A stretch of 41,777 bases of DNA from Paraphysomonas bandaiensis (taxonomy: Eukaryota > Chrysophyceae). Location of the stretch: NCBI GenBank assembly GCA_965644295.1, contig CBFFRP010000158.1, forward strand, positions 1 to 41,777, in the 5' to 3' direction. Under the pieces are notes generated by a model. That model was not told the origin of the DNA and did not search any database. It saw only the letters and a list, made by a program, of their open reading frames with translations. The position numbers were made by a program, and so were the translations under genes. Shown piece by piece: positions 9,266 through 20,343 of the stretch (the first letter of the stretch is position 1; each line of letters begins with the position of its first letter).

Positions 9266-9801
9266 ATGGACCCAGAAATAGCACAAAAATTAGAAGAATG
9301 TGAGGCGACTTTAACGAAATTACAGCAGTCACCATATCAACACGCCGCCAGAACAGTGCAGGTTGGTATATATATATGTAGCAACATATTCGAAAGAAAG
9401 TAATCGTGTACCATTTCCAGGAGATATTGAAGAAGAATGTGGCAATAATAAGCGGTATTATATTATATGCATATTTAAATAGTTTAAATTATTAGCTTAG
9501 AATTAGATAGTATCAAGAAAATTCGGGATGATCAAGATGAATTTTCCAAAAATTCCATCGAGCGCACCGCAGTACTTATCCAAGAGCTAAACTTCAATTT
9601 AAACGAGGTGATCACTTGTATATTGACATTCTTGGATAATGTTGTGGAGATACTAGGTTGTCAGGATATATCAGGATGCTTCAATGTTGCTATCTACCTC
9701 AAAATGAATTCTGTTATATTTCTTTCACGACATTTTTAGCCTTTCTTCTATATTAGTCAACAAGTTGTTGCTGTCTGCTAAATGAAATATTTGCAACCTA
9801 A
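9266..9801 (+). CDS. small predicted coiled-coil protein, four exons
   Basis: Proposed exons 9266-9361, 9421-9454, 9501-9607 and 9757-9801 join in phase to give 93 residues. The first three are supported by good donor/acceptor sites (for example tttccag before 9421). The product is charged and helical: MDPEIAQKLEEC, then ELDSIKKIRDDQDEF, then RTAVLIQELNFNLNE, with heptad-like spacing. Its size suits a subunit of a small helical-bundle complex (BLOC/BORC, kinetochore or similar), but no family is recognised. The last exon is the weakest part; a frame at 9782-9988 overlaps its end and could be an alternative terminal exon. Gene existence moderate, function unknown. Confidence 0.45.
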
Positions 9802-10384
9802 ATTCTATTGCGTTAAGAGACATATAGCTCATAGAGTGCGCAATCGATCATACACATTGACAAGTTTGTACTTACATATAGCTGAAATTTTTGAAGCCAC
9901 ATGTTTTCCTGAATTCGAAGAATGGAGTGAACTAAAAGCCACAATGAATAAAGTCCCAGTATTGACTCTTTTTAAACGAAAAGAGTGAAACAGTAGCAGC
10001 AACACACCGTACTTGTTCACAGTACTCTGCGTACTGTGTAAATAGCTGGTTATCCCCATTTTGTCTCAAAAAAAGCTTTTAGTTGGCCTGACTTTGTCTC
10101 AACAGGGCGCTCATATCAGCACCGGGCAAATATAAACATTCAACTTCAATATTCGTTTCAACAGAAGCTCACTTCTATCATATTAACAGTCGTATGTATG
10201 TGATTTCAAAAAAACAAGGGGGGGGGAGCGGCAAGCCTTTTAACCCCAAAACCCCCAAGGAGGCCTCTTCTTTTCAAGAGTTTCCAATTACAACCGAAAG
10301 GCTCTCGGTTGTAATTATCTCTCCTTACTAATTTCTACTTATATCTTATTTATAAAGACTTAATTACTCTACATATTATTACAT
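9802..10384. other. intergenic with G-rich repeat fragment and hairpin
   Basis: 10205-10280 resembles 40228-40302 (acaaggggg ... ggc ... cttttnaccccaa ... ccccnaaggagg ... cctcttct). It is followed by a 12-bp perfect stem with a 7-base loop at 10286-10316. No gene supported apart from the possible overlapping frame up to 9988. Confidence 0.45.
10286..10316. other. perfect 12-bp hairpin
   Basis: AATTACAACCGA at 10286-10297 is the exact reverse complement of 10305-10316, with loop AAGGCTC. It lies between the G-rich repeat fragment and the start of the duplicated block. Confidence 0.85.
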
Positions 10385-11270
10385 ATGCTCTGGAGTCAAA
10401 ACCAAACAGCTTTAACAATTAGGACAACTTCGGCTGTTAAATTGATCTAGAATTGAAATGAATACCTCCGATATCTCGTTATGAACAAAATACCAAAATA
10501 CTGAAAATTTGTCCTGTAATTCTTCACGACATGAACACAGTGATGTTTCTGACCATCACAAGGTGGAACTGCAACAGTTAAATTTAGCAACTTCCTTTGA
10601 TAGAGATAAACAGTTACATATCCAGTCTGGTACTATGTTATTGTAGATACTTCTGTGTTGATAGCAGTAAGAATAACAGTCCACCCCACGATCAAAATAA
10701 TTACATCTTACAGCCTCTAGCGTGGAGAGATATATCGTTGTGTCTATGCACGTATATTATTTGAATTTACTGACTACGTAAAGTTTTATTTCGTAATACT
10801 ATAAGGCATTACTATATTCTTTAATTAAATGAAATTTCAACCGGTCGTTCGCTGGTACTGGATATAGGGGAAGTATTTCGTTGTAATTATACTCACGACG
10901 TATTAGTGCAAACCTAACACTCTCTATGTGGATAGATAGTTTTGTAAAAACGACAAGCAACAACTATGAGTGTGCTAGCCATCGCATATCCTAAATTCTA
11001 CTTCATTATAGGTGTTTAGTTTCGGTAATACTACGTACGTCGTATGTTCACGCTGACATAAATTCGTATAGTTGAAAACTCAACGACTCATTTAGACCTA
11101 AGCTGTAACTTTTCTCTTCTTCTTTATAGGTTGCTCATCTTCTACTTTACTATTGCTGTGCGGATTGGAGCTATCAGACCTGTCAGGATTCTTTCGGTTT
11201 TGTCGTCCTGGCTTAGCTTTGCTACCTTTCTTTCCATTTCCAGCTGTCTGGCGATTTTTCGGGTTGTTAC
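10385..11270. repeat. segmental duplication partner of 7548-8685
   Basis: This is probably the original copy, since it is continuous with the intact RRM gene. It shares over 880 bp with 7548-8685 with few differences. Confidence 0.9.
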
Positions 11271-11987
11271 TTTTTCCTACACTTGCCTTTCGAACGGAGA
11301 GTGTCTTGTTCTCTAAAGAAGCACTGTTGTTCAACTGCAAAGCTTGGTCCCGACCACTTAAGTCTCTGAACTCAACATGACCAAACCCACGGCATTTTCC
11401 AGATGCATCACGTGCCAGACGCACGCTCTTGATATCCCCACAGGAAGTAAATACGTTTCGCACATCATCTTCACTAACTTCTTTACAAAGGTTTCCCACG
11501 AATACGGTACTGGTAGAATCTTTTGGTCGCTTTTTCTTTGGATCTTTACCTGTGTGTTCTTTGATCTTTATGAATCTCACACCATCTAAATTGACAGACT
11601 GGTCAGGTCCTACCACACAATAACAAGATTGCAAATACCTCCTCCATTACCAGTCCATATCGTACCATCCAACGACAGTGCGTGCTCTACACTCTCTTTC
11701 GATTTAAACTTAACAAACACACAACCAGTCCAACGTCCCTCATCGTCCATCTGTCTTGTAGTAGAGACAATTTCACCACAATCTACTAAGAAATTAGATA
11801 TCTCATCCAGTGTGGAGCAGAAAGGCAGTCCTTGCATATAAATTATATGTTTAGGGGCCCAAAACGGTTTCTTTGGCTTTTTCGTTTCAGGTTGGACAGG
11901 GGCTGGTGTTTCCTGAGGGATACTGGGTTGAGGTGTGGCCTCATTATCTGAATCTGAGGTGTAGTAGTCGCTATCAGAGGACGACAT
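11098..11987 (-). CDS. two-RRM nucleolin-like RNA-binding protein
   Basis: Two exons, 11987-11666 and 11609-11098, with a 56-nt GT-AG intron; the phase-1 joint restores one frame of 277 residues. The N-terminus is Ser/Asp-rich (SSSDSDYYTSDSD), like the acidic heads of nucleolar proteins. RRM1 (about 48-125) has IIYMQGLPF as RNP2 and WTGCVFVKF as RNP1. RRM2 (about 145-220) has TVFVGNL and CRGFGHVEF. A basic Gly/Lys/Asn tail ends in KKKRKV, a monopartite nuclear localisation signal. The architecture fits nucleolin/Nsr1/Nop13-type proteins acting on pre-rRNA in the nucleolus; exact orthology is unclear. It diverges from the protease gene at 13259, with the microsatellite between. Its last exon is partly duplicated at 8513-8685. 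Confidence 0.8.
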
Positions 11988-12121
11988 GGCTAATTATATT
12001 ATATCTCACTACTTGAGAAGTGATTTGGCCAGAATGATATACAAGTGAAGCATTCCTCGAATCAGTACCACTCAACTCCTACCCCCATATTCTATGTACT
12101 GCTGTATATACCCTTCATACG

Positions 12122-12169
12122 TACATACATACATACATACATACATACATACATACATACATACATACA

Positions 12170-12203
<34 letters not shown>

Positions 12204-12705
12204 CATACATACATACATACATACATACATACATACATACATACATACATACATACATACATACATACATACATACATACATACATACATACATACATAC
12301 ATACATACATACATACATACATACATACATACATACATACATACATACATACATACATACATACATACATACATACATACATACATACATACATACATAC
12401 ATACATACATACATACATACATACATACATACATACATACATACATACATACATACATACATACATACATACATACATACATACATACATACATACATAC
12501 ATACATACATACATACATACATACATACATACATACATACATACATACATACATACATACATACATACATACATACATACATACATACATACATACATAC
12601 ATACATACATACATACATACATACATACATACATACATACATACATACATACATACATACATACATACATACATACATACATACATACATACATACATAC
12701 ATACA

Positions 12706-12737
<32 letters not shown>

Positions 12738-12747
12738 CATACATACA

Positions 12748-12779
<32 letters not shown>

Positions 12780-13190
12780 CATACATACATACATACATAC
12801 ATACATACATACATACATACATACATACATACATACATACATACATACATACATACATACATACATACATACATACATACATACATACATACATACATAC
12901 ATACATACATACATACATACATACATACATACATACATACATACATACATACATACATACATACATACATACATACATACATACATACATACATACATAC
13001 ATACATACATACATACATACATACATACATACATACATACATACATACATACATACATACATACATACATACATACATACATACATACATACATACATAC
13101 ATACATACATACATACATACATACATACATACATACATACATACATACATACATACATACATACATACATACATACATACATACATACAT
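12122..13190. repeat. 1.07-kb TACA microsatellite
   Basis: A nearly pure run of the tetranucleotide tacat/acata, about 267 units, with only three phase-shifting interruptions (around 12198-12203, 12733-12737 and 12774-12780). Long frames in all directions here are artefacts of the repeat. It fills the space between two divergent genes and ends 68 bp before the protease ATG. Confidence 0.98.
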
Positions 13191-13258
13191 GTGCCTGTGC
13201 GGTGTGTATATATTCTCCATAGCCTCATATGTCCACTAGCCTGTACCTCTGAACCAAT

Positions 13259-14553
13259 ATGTTTTCACACTCCTCCTATCGTCACTTCCTTGCCCATGTG
13301 ACTCTATCTCCCCGTAGATCTATGAGTCAGTTCGCCCCTAAGTCTAGGCAGAGATACAGTCTCGCATTAAGCACATGGCTATGTGCTCCTAGTTTAGGTA
13401 TGACTGAGTTCCAAGTTATGATGAGGTCAAGTGCATTTATCATCAAATCATCTCTTGATAAGGAACCACACTATCATGTTGTCACAGCTAGTCATAATGT
13501 TGCTCCATGGAAATACCCGAAGTACTATCCCGAGGAGTTCATGCGTTATATCAATGAAGATCATGTATACTTCACTGTTGAGCTTCGGAATGCTGATTCT
13601 GGTGAAATGATTGTAGCAGGAGACTTGTGTCCGTATTCATATCACCACAAAGATAAGGACCTCGCCATTTTGCACATGCAAGTTGAGATGGAATCTCTGA
13701 ACAAGTTAAAACCGTTTGGGTTCGAGATGCTTGATATAGAGGACTATCAACCTAACGATGGCGAGGTATGTGAAATATGTGTTTGTCACTTTGGTGAGTG
13801 TATATATACTATGTCACCCTGTTTAGACTAGCACCTATGTCCTTAATGACATGATCGCAGGAGTTAATATTTCATGGGCACGAGGTTTACGATCGTAGCG
13901 CGGCCGGACTTTCTGATGAGGATACCATAAAACTCTCCGCACCGAGAACTGTAAAAGGGTCTCTTTTAGGCCGCTCCGACTATCAAACGTTTTGTCGTAC
14001 CCCTGAAGTTCATTTGTGGCAGGGTATGTGTGGTGGGCCGATTGTGGGTGTACGGGGCAGTATCTGTGGGATGGTAGAAGGCATTGTACCCACGGACCAC
14101 CCATCGGATGAACTTAGAGGGGCCGTTTCTATGATAGAGGCGAATGATATACTGAAGTAAGATTAATTTTGTCATATGATTTACAAAATTATTCTATGGA
14201 CATGAGAAGACTTATGATTATATAATTATACACATACTGTGAGCATCGATAATGCTCTGCGCCTGTTTGATAAGGATATCCGTTTATCCTTTGTATAGTT
14301 GCAGCGTAGTCTGGATATATAGTGTCGATATATTGCATGGCAGTGTATGCGACGACTTGAATTATAGCTATATGGCTATTTCTGACAGTACCTGTATCGT
14401 TGTAGGTTTGTGAAAGATGTTGAGGAAGGAAGCGATGATGTCGTTCAACTGGTAGGCGGGAGTTCGTCGGAGCATGTTGGTGAAGAAAGTATGAAGACAG
14501 AAAAGGATGAGTTAGTGAAAGACCCTATGGAGTTTCTAATGAAACGGCTGTAG
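13259..14553 (+). CDS. chymotrypsin-fold (PA clan) protease-like protein with Cys nucleophile
   Basis: Exons 13259-13765, 13861-14156 and 14406-14553 splice in phase to 316 residues, with clean donors gtatgt and gtaagat. The N-terminus is rich in Arg/Ser/Thr and poor in acids, compatible with a mitochondrial presequence. The trypsin-type triad is recognisable: VTASHN (His79, equivalent of TAAHC), KDLAILHM (Asp134, equivalent of DIALL) and GMCGGPI (position 226, equivalent of GDSGGP). The nucleophile position is Cys, as in 3C-like proteases, not Ser. The residues after it (GMVEGIVP) fit the substrate-binding wall. A charged tail of about 50 residues ends the protein. It may be an active cysteine protease or a catalytically altered homologue; substrate unknown. 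The start is the first ATG after the microsatellite. Confidence 0.7.
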
Positions 14554-14951
14554 AGACCATGTCATTACGAAAATACATAGTAAATGAGATATACACATAT
14601 TAGCATATGCAATCAGAGATACTTGATAGACGATGTGATTTTCTTTATTGCGCGTTCGACAGCAATTGATGAACTCTCATCTCATTTCATTATCTAATTC
14701 CATAATTATATTATTACTTCTGCCACTAGAGGTGAAGTGTGCGGTAAGCGGGCATTCAATCGGATTGCATTTCCACATATGCAATTATATTTATCGTTTG
14801 TCGTGGAAAGGGTATATTTTTGCGTTATCAATTATATGAGGTGTTGATTACAAAAATAATGCACTGTAGTCTCAATTATAAGACAATAGAAATTTTGTAT
14901 GATGCTCAGAGGTCACGAAAGTATACGGGCAGCTAAATTATATACCTCAGT
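14554..14951. other. intergenic, nothing recognised
   Basis: 3' flank of the protease gene running into the first hAT element. AT-rich, no conserved frame. Confidence 0.5.
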
Positions 14952-16132
14952 CATCAGGGCAGGGCCTGGTAATCGTCAATGGTAATGGCAATTATAATTG
15001 CCGGGAAATTTTTCATTAATGCCACTATAAATTCCAGGAAATGGACTACCATTAATGTTATCCCGTTAATAGAGTGTACTGGCACTTGATATATGCTATA
15101 TGTGGAACTAAGTGAAATCTAAACAATATGTTAAACAATGTTCATGCAACTCTACAGCTACTTTGTGGAAACTTTATTGATTATCAGTGGCAAACTTAAT
15201 GCTATAAGAGTTAGAAAATAGTTTCCTGAGCAACAACATAACAACGTACTCTTACTCAAAAACTCTTTAAAAACATTGAAAATATGCATATTTCACCTAG
15301 AAACAAACATTCATAAATACATTCTTTTTCCCCAAAGTTGAAAGAAGCTGCAGTACACAACTAAACAACATAATTATACTCTGTAAATATACCATATATT
15401 AATCAACGATGATGGTCAAAAGCGTTGGTGGAAGTGTAATATACAGACACTTCTTCCGAGTGAATTCGCAGGACCACTGAGTCACCTTCCTTCGTTCGGG
15501 CTTTATGTTTCTGAAACTGAGCGAGCAAACTGGCATTACGTGATGAAAAATCTAAAGACGTTTAAGAATAGTGCAAGTTTGCTCTCATCCGACAGCAATC
15601 ACGACAAAAGTGCAGGAACTGATTTTGCACAGCGTGTTCTGGACAGCGCCGAGGTCACCAAGAGATCTCGACTAGGTTCTTAATACCTATCACCTATCAG
15701 TCCAGCTACCGCTGCTTGCTTCATATCAAAGCACAATTTGATGTTGTCGTTGAGAGGCTCTGTAGTCGTGCAAAGTTGATTATGACACCTGAGCGTAGAT
15801 GATGAACCCATATCGTCTAGAATCGTTGCTATTCCTATGAGCCAATTACATGTTGTGGGATACTTATGCCCTCCATGAAGCCCTGCAAGAAGATCCTAAT
15901 GTGCCAGTGGAGAGCGAGAAGTATTGACGATTCGTAGTCTGTTACTCTACACTAAACTAGTAATTAAGGGAGCACTACACTACCTATATGAGCGGTATTA
16001 TCTACTTAGACAATAATGGCCATTACTGGCTATTTTAATTGCCGGGACATTTTTTCAATAATGCCTTTATAATTGCCGGGAACTGGACTACCATTAATGG
16101 GCTATTAATGGTTCCCAGGCCCTGCATCAGGG
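14952..16132 (+). mobile_element. hAT transposon with decayed transposase
   Basis: The element 14960-16124 begins CAGGGCCTGG and ends with its complement CCAGGCCCTG. It is flanked by an exact 8-bp target duplication, catcaggg (14952-14959 and 16125-16132), diagnostic of the hAT superfamily. Subterminal gccggg / ccattaatg motifs recur inverted at both ends. Inside, around 15748-15835, broken frames read VVERLCSRAKLIMTPER and then NPYRLESLLFL, the C-terminal hAT dimerisation signature, interrupted by a frameshift. The transposase is therefore dead, and the element is a fossil or depends on others. Confidence 0.9.
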
Positions 16133-16346
16133 TGACATGATTATATTTGCATATACAATGCATTCATATAGCCATGCAATTCCGTAGACATTATACACAT
16201 CAACCATGACAAATGCTTGAGGCTATATTATTGAAAGTTAAAATGTTGAATTTTTAGTTTTTATAAGATTAAAGCTGTAATTCCAAGTGTGCAGCCGTGC
16301 TGCAAATTGTTCTTCAGCAGTTACGTAAGAGAGGTGGGAAAAGGTA

Positions 16347-16790
16347 GTGTAACGCTGTGGCGTTCAACTATACTCCTGTGAGTGAGATTTGGATGTCTAT
16401 CTACTGGTGAGTGCTATGGCTATGGTTGGATACTTATATGGGCTACGCTAGTAAGAGTGAGACCTCTTGCTTGTGATACATATTGTGTATATTATTATAT
16501 GTATGCTTGCATGTACACAACACTATGCCTTGCACTGCATGTCATCATTGTGTTGATATTGCATTGTATGCACTCACATTTATTACTATATCACCCGGTG
16601 TTATACCTCGGGTTAGCTATATAGTAAATTGCATACATATAATAATATACACAATATGTATCACAAGCAAGAGGTCTCACTCTTACTAGCGTAGCCCATA
16701 TAAGTATCCAACCATAGCCATAGCACTCACCAGTAGATAGACATCCAAATCTCACTCACAGGAGTATAGTTGAACGCCACAGCGTTACAC
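16347..16790. repeat. foldback element with perfect 160-bp inverted arms
   Basis: 16347-16506 and 16631-16790 are exact reverse complements over 160 bp (outer end gtgtaacgctgtggcg), separated by a 124-bp loop. No target duplication is obvious (flanks ...aaggta and aagaata...). The frame predicted inside is just the arm sequence. Likely a MITE or foldback transposon; perfect arms suggest recent origin or gene conversion. Confidence 0.9.
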
Positions 16791-17330
16791 AAGAATAAAA
16801 GTCTGATTTGAAATGGTATTGTAAAAAAACGAGGAATGATAAGTTCCCGTTAATTTATGGAAGGCAATGGATGCAGCAGAGTAGAATTTAATCCTAATCC
16901 AACAACATATTTGTGATATTGTAACTCTATTAATCATAACTAATCATACTAACAATCAATAATTGCGCCTGTAAGGACTATGCTTATGTAACAAGTAATT
17001 ATTGTTTAAACTGCGTCATTAAAAAATACCAGTACAGAAATTTTAATCAGTTCAAATAGTGTATGATTTTTCTGGATGGATTCGGCGTGATAATCTGCAT
17101 TCCCACGTCATATAAGTACGCGTCAATATCACGGATTTCATTTTTCAGCACTGAAACCCTTTTCTAGAGGTAACAACGCGTCATTCCCACCTCAAAATCC
17201 GACAATCATATATAGTTGAAAATATACAATAACTAAATGTAATTAACATTAACCCTAGTCTTCTAATAAAAGTACATATATGACACTTTTCCATAATAAT
17301 ATGTGAAACCTGGTGAAATCACTTTATCCT
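16791..17330. other. intergenic, nothing recognised
   Basis: AT-rich spacer between the foldback element and repeat copy B. Confidence 0.5.
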
Positions 17331-17605
17331 ACTATATTTAACCCTACGGAGGTTGCTTGTGCGTCGCCGCAAGCACCAAGGTGCCTCCACCTCCGGTCTA
17401 TCGTGAGCATGTTTGCAAACGCCGTGAGCAAGCAGAATGTTGATATACCTGACATCTTCTGACTTCAGGTTTTCTTAGTCCTTAAGGTAAACATCCCGGA
17501 TGCTTGACTTCAGCAGGCAGCCCAATACCCCGGTTACCGTTCAGGTGGACCCTCTCCCGGATGCCCTTGAGGTGGGTCCATTTCTGGATGCCTACTGACA
17601 TGTAA
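17331..17605 (+). repeat. interspersed repeat, copy B
   Basis: Same family as 3690-3952. It keeps GCTTGTGCGTCGCCGCAAGC (a short self-complementary head), GTGAGCAAGCAGAATGTTGA and the CCCGGATGC / GGCAGCCCA blocks, with an added internal gaggtgggtcca segment also present in copy C. Confidence 0.75.
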
Positions 17606-18109
17606 ATACCTATTGACATCATACATGTGAATACAACAAGATACAATAAAACACAATTGATTGAATTATCATCAGACTATATGAGATACGTGACTGTACA
17701 CGAGTACAAGATAAGCTACTACTATATGATTGGAATATATTGAAATTCATGCTCCTTGTAATAGAATGGTGTTATTGATTCACATGATAAACTACTCAAT
17801 ATTTCTCACTTAACTAATACAAATATTGAAGGTCTGATTATTATTGATAGCTGTACTAGCAGGGTTATCGTGAACTATTTTTATAGATAGAACGTGGTGG
17901 CATTTAGTATTAAGCGTTATCATTCTTCTCATTGTACCTTGTGTCTATTTTTAATCCAATATGAGCTATGAGCACAGTACCCTGCGTTGTACCGCTTCGG
18001 AACTGCTTGTGCATTGCTGCAAGCATCATGATGCGACCGTTCCGATGAGCTTACATTACTGACAACCAACTATAAACCATATTTGTGATTATAATATTTC
18101 TTTTGCTCT
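17606..18109. other. intergenic with a fifth partial repeat copy
   Basis: 17985-18050 carries a diverged fragment of the interspersed repeat (aactgcttgtgcattgctgcaag core). The rest shows no gene. Confidence 0.45.
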
Positions 18110-18945
18110 AATATTAGCTGGGCTGTGTAATTGCAATTGCAACAGTTGAAATTGAGACAGCAAAATATAATTGCAATTATAATTGCCTACAACCTGCTTC
18201 AATGAATTAGAATATTTTTGACACCATCAATATGAGTGCGTATATAATAAGTTACTGGACATAACATACAACTATACGAATAGCTAGGACTTTCAATATG
18301 TGTACAGCTGTGGTCATTCTAGAACTGAGAGACGGAATATACAACTTCCCGGGCTGCTGGGAAAAAAATCTTCATTGACGTGCAACAAGCACTACTTGCT
18401 GCTTTGCCACATGGACCAACACCGAAGTTGCTCAGGAGGTGCTACTTCGCTATGATGTGCAGGATAATGATGAATATTCGGACATGGATTTCACTGTTGA
18501 ATTACTGGGTGACTACTAGTTCGATACATTACAGTTGGTAGGATATGATTTCACTGCAATTGCATTAGTATCAAGTTCCAGAATAACGTCAACATAGCGC
18601 AGCGGAAGCTATCACGCCTTAATTTGATACCGCAGCATGAAGGACTTGCTTGTCATAACCAATGAAGTGGAAATATTATTCATTATTCATTATTCTGCAG
18701 AGCTAAGGTTGTAACGACTGATTTGCGCAAGAGTATGACTCCTCGGCATATGAATCATCGCCTATGGAATGAAATGGCAGTTGATTAAGCTATGTTGGAA
18801 GTTGGAAGCTAAAGTATAGCTATATACGTACGTAGGATAGTACCTGCTATCTATTAAGTGCAATAATTGGGACAGGAAATAATAATTGCAATTATGATGC
18901 ACTACAACCTGCGTCACTAAATTATTACGCAGCCCTGAATACTAG
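18110..18945 (+). mobile_element. second hAT-like element, decayed
   Basis: 18118 begins CTGGGCTGTGTAAT and 18924-18937 ends ATTACGCAGCCCTG, imperfect inverted termini. The flanking octamers aatattag (18110-18117) and aatactag (18938-18945) match at 7 of 8 positions, as expected of an old hAT target duplication. Subterminal aattgcaattat / ctacaacctgc blocks occur near both ends. Around 18706-18780 a frame reads AKVVTTDLRKSMTPRHMN, resembling the hAT C-terminal region seen in the first element. Non-functional. Confidence 0.65.
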
Positions 18946-19506
18946 ACTATATTTATAACTATACATTAGCGGAATAAGTCTAAATTGGTAATATATGGCA
19001 TAGACCTACTAATTCAAATGCTCGTTGAACACTGGAACAGCTTATAATTACTTCAAATACATATTTAGATATCGATTAGACATTACAATAGTAAGACTTC
19101 TTTGAATTGCATCAACACCCATTGGAAAGAGAGTAAATACAGCAAAAGTCCGACTTTTACTCTTCAAATCTGCTCTTTTAAAACGGACATTTCCCCGACC
19201 TTTAATATAATTCATGTCCTGTATATAACTATAAAACGTTTATTACATAGAATTTCGAGGGCGAGTAAAAAACATTATATAAAATGCATGCATAAAATCC
19301 GAATGATCGATAATAGATGTAGAGTTGATATACGCCTAGCAAAGCACAAGACATGTATCAATTTTTCAAATGAAATGCCAAATGCTCATGGCAATATCAT
19401 TCGTAGTGTCACTGTTCTGTACCATTGAGTACTGAGACGATTTTGATGCGCGCATCACATTTATCTGTGATGCTTTTTTGTGGGCACTAGCATAGATAGA
19501 GCCCAA
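18946..19506. other. intergenic, nothing supported
   Basis: An open frame at 19102-19428 has no recognisable domain and atypical composition; it is not annotated as a gene. Confidence 0.45.
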
Positions 19507-20343
19507 TTACTGCTGTGATGCCACAGCAGCTGAGCGGGATGTAGTCCACGGAAGCTTCCCATGCAAATGAAGAGTATGCATATACTGATACCCTGCTTGC
19601 ATCATATCGCTTGCCGTGTTGTGAGAGATGAGCCGTCCAGGTTGCCCTGCAAGTAAACTAGCGTACTGTTTGTCATCTTTCCAGTCTACACAAAACACAT
19701 TTTCGTGAGAACTGACATGGTGTGGCAGTGGAATGGGAGTTTTGATAAGGCAGGACCAGATGGAGCCATCAACATAGGAGCACCCATTGACAGTGGTACT
19801 CAGTCTGCCATCCATGAAAAAGGGAATATGTACTGACGCTAAACATGCATCTATGACCTCAGACTTAGATTTGAAGTCAGACAGTAGGACAGGCCCTTTG
19901 AACGGGTTCAGTGGGGTGGCGGTTATGTGAAGGTTATTGTACACTCCAGAATTCATAGTATCAGGGATTAATTCGTGCAGCCACGTGCGGACACAATCTC
20001 CCCAGATGCCTCCCAATCCTGTTGGCTTCTCTGATATCTTCAGGTCTTCGACATGCTGTAACGCAAACTTGAGGGAGTCATCAAAATCAGCGCCAGATTT
20101 GAGCAGAGTCGCTGTTAGAGATCCTGCACTGGAGCCGATAATAGTAACGTCCTCCAAACAGCATTTCTGTTGTATGAACTTAGCAGCTCCAGCCTGATTC
20201 ATGTCAGATACAAGTTCGACAGACAATATTCAAGGACTAACCTGCCAGAAAAAGTTGACACCTCCACCGGTAAAGTAGAGAACAGTGTAGTCTGTGTTCA
20301 GATCATCTGCAAGCAGCTCCAGCACCACTGATTCTTCGTCCAT
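19507..20343 (-). CDS. patatin-like phospholipase/acyl hydrolase
   Basis: Two exons, 20343-20242 and 20193-19507, with a 48-nt intron, joined in phase 0 to give 262 residues. The patatin hallmarks are in order: oxyanion-hole GGG at 26-28 (TGGGVNFFWQ), nucleophile elbow GSSAGS with Ser56, the ACLASVHIPFF segment that usually precedes the second catalytic element, and VDGS with Asp176. The Ser-Asp dyad is thus intact and lipid acyl hydrolysis (phospholipase A / triglyceride lipase type, as in PNPLA proteins) is likely. No signal peptide or membrane span is seen, so it is probably cytosolic or on lipid droplets. It is compact, little more than the catalytic core. Its start region faces the MFS gene, with a MITE in between. 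Confidence 0.85.

Noticed and set aside
9782-9988. 68-residue plus-strand frame
   Set aside because: No recognisable domain; only a possible alternative end of the small coiled-coil gene.
12122-13190. Possible CRISPR-like array
   Set aside because: Repeats are contiguous 4-mers with no spacers; the locus is eukaryotic.
12045-13301. Long open frames on both strands encoding YIHT / MYVC repeats
   Set aside because: Produced entirely by the TACA tetranucleotide array, which lacks stops in several frames; not genes.
13966-14175. Minus-strand frames across the protease gene
   Set aside because: Shadows of the second protease exon, which has phase-consistent splice sites on the plus strand.
16382-16689. 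Frames inside the palindrome
   Set aside because: They cover arm and loop of the foldback element and have no protein-like conservation.
18110-18945. Direct repeats (aattgcaattat / ctacaacctgc) suggesting an LTR pair
   Set aside because: The outer ends are inverted, with octamer duplications and a hAT-like coding remnant, so hAT is the better reading.
19102-19428. 108-residue plus-strand frame
   Set aside because: No domain, no splice partner, composition like random AT-rich sequence.
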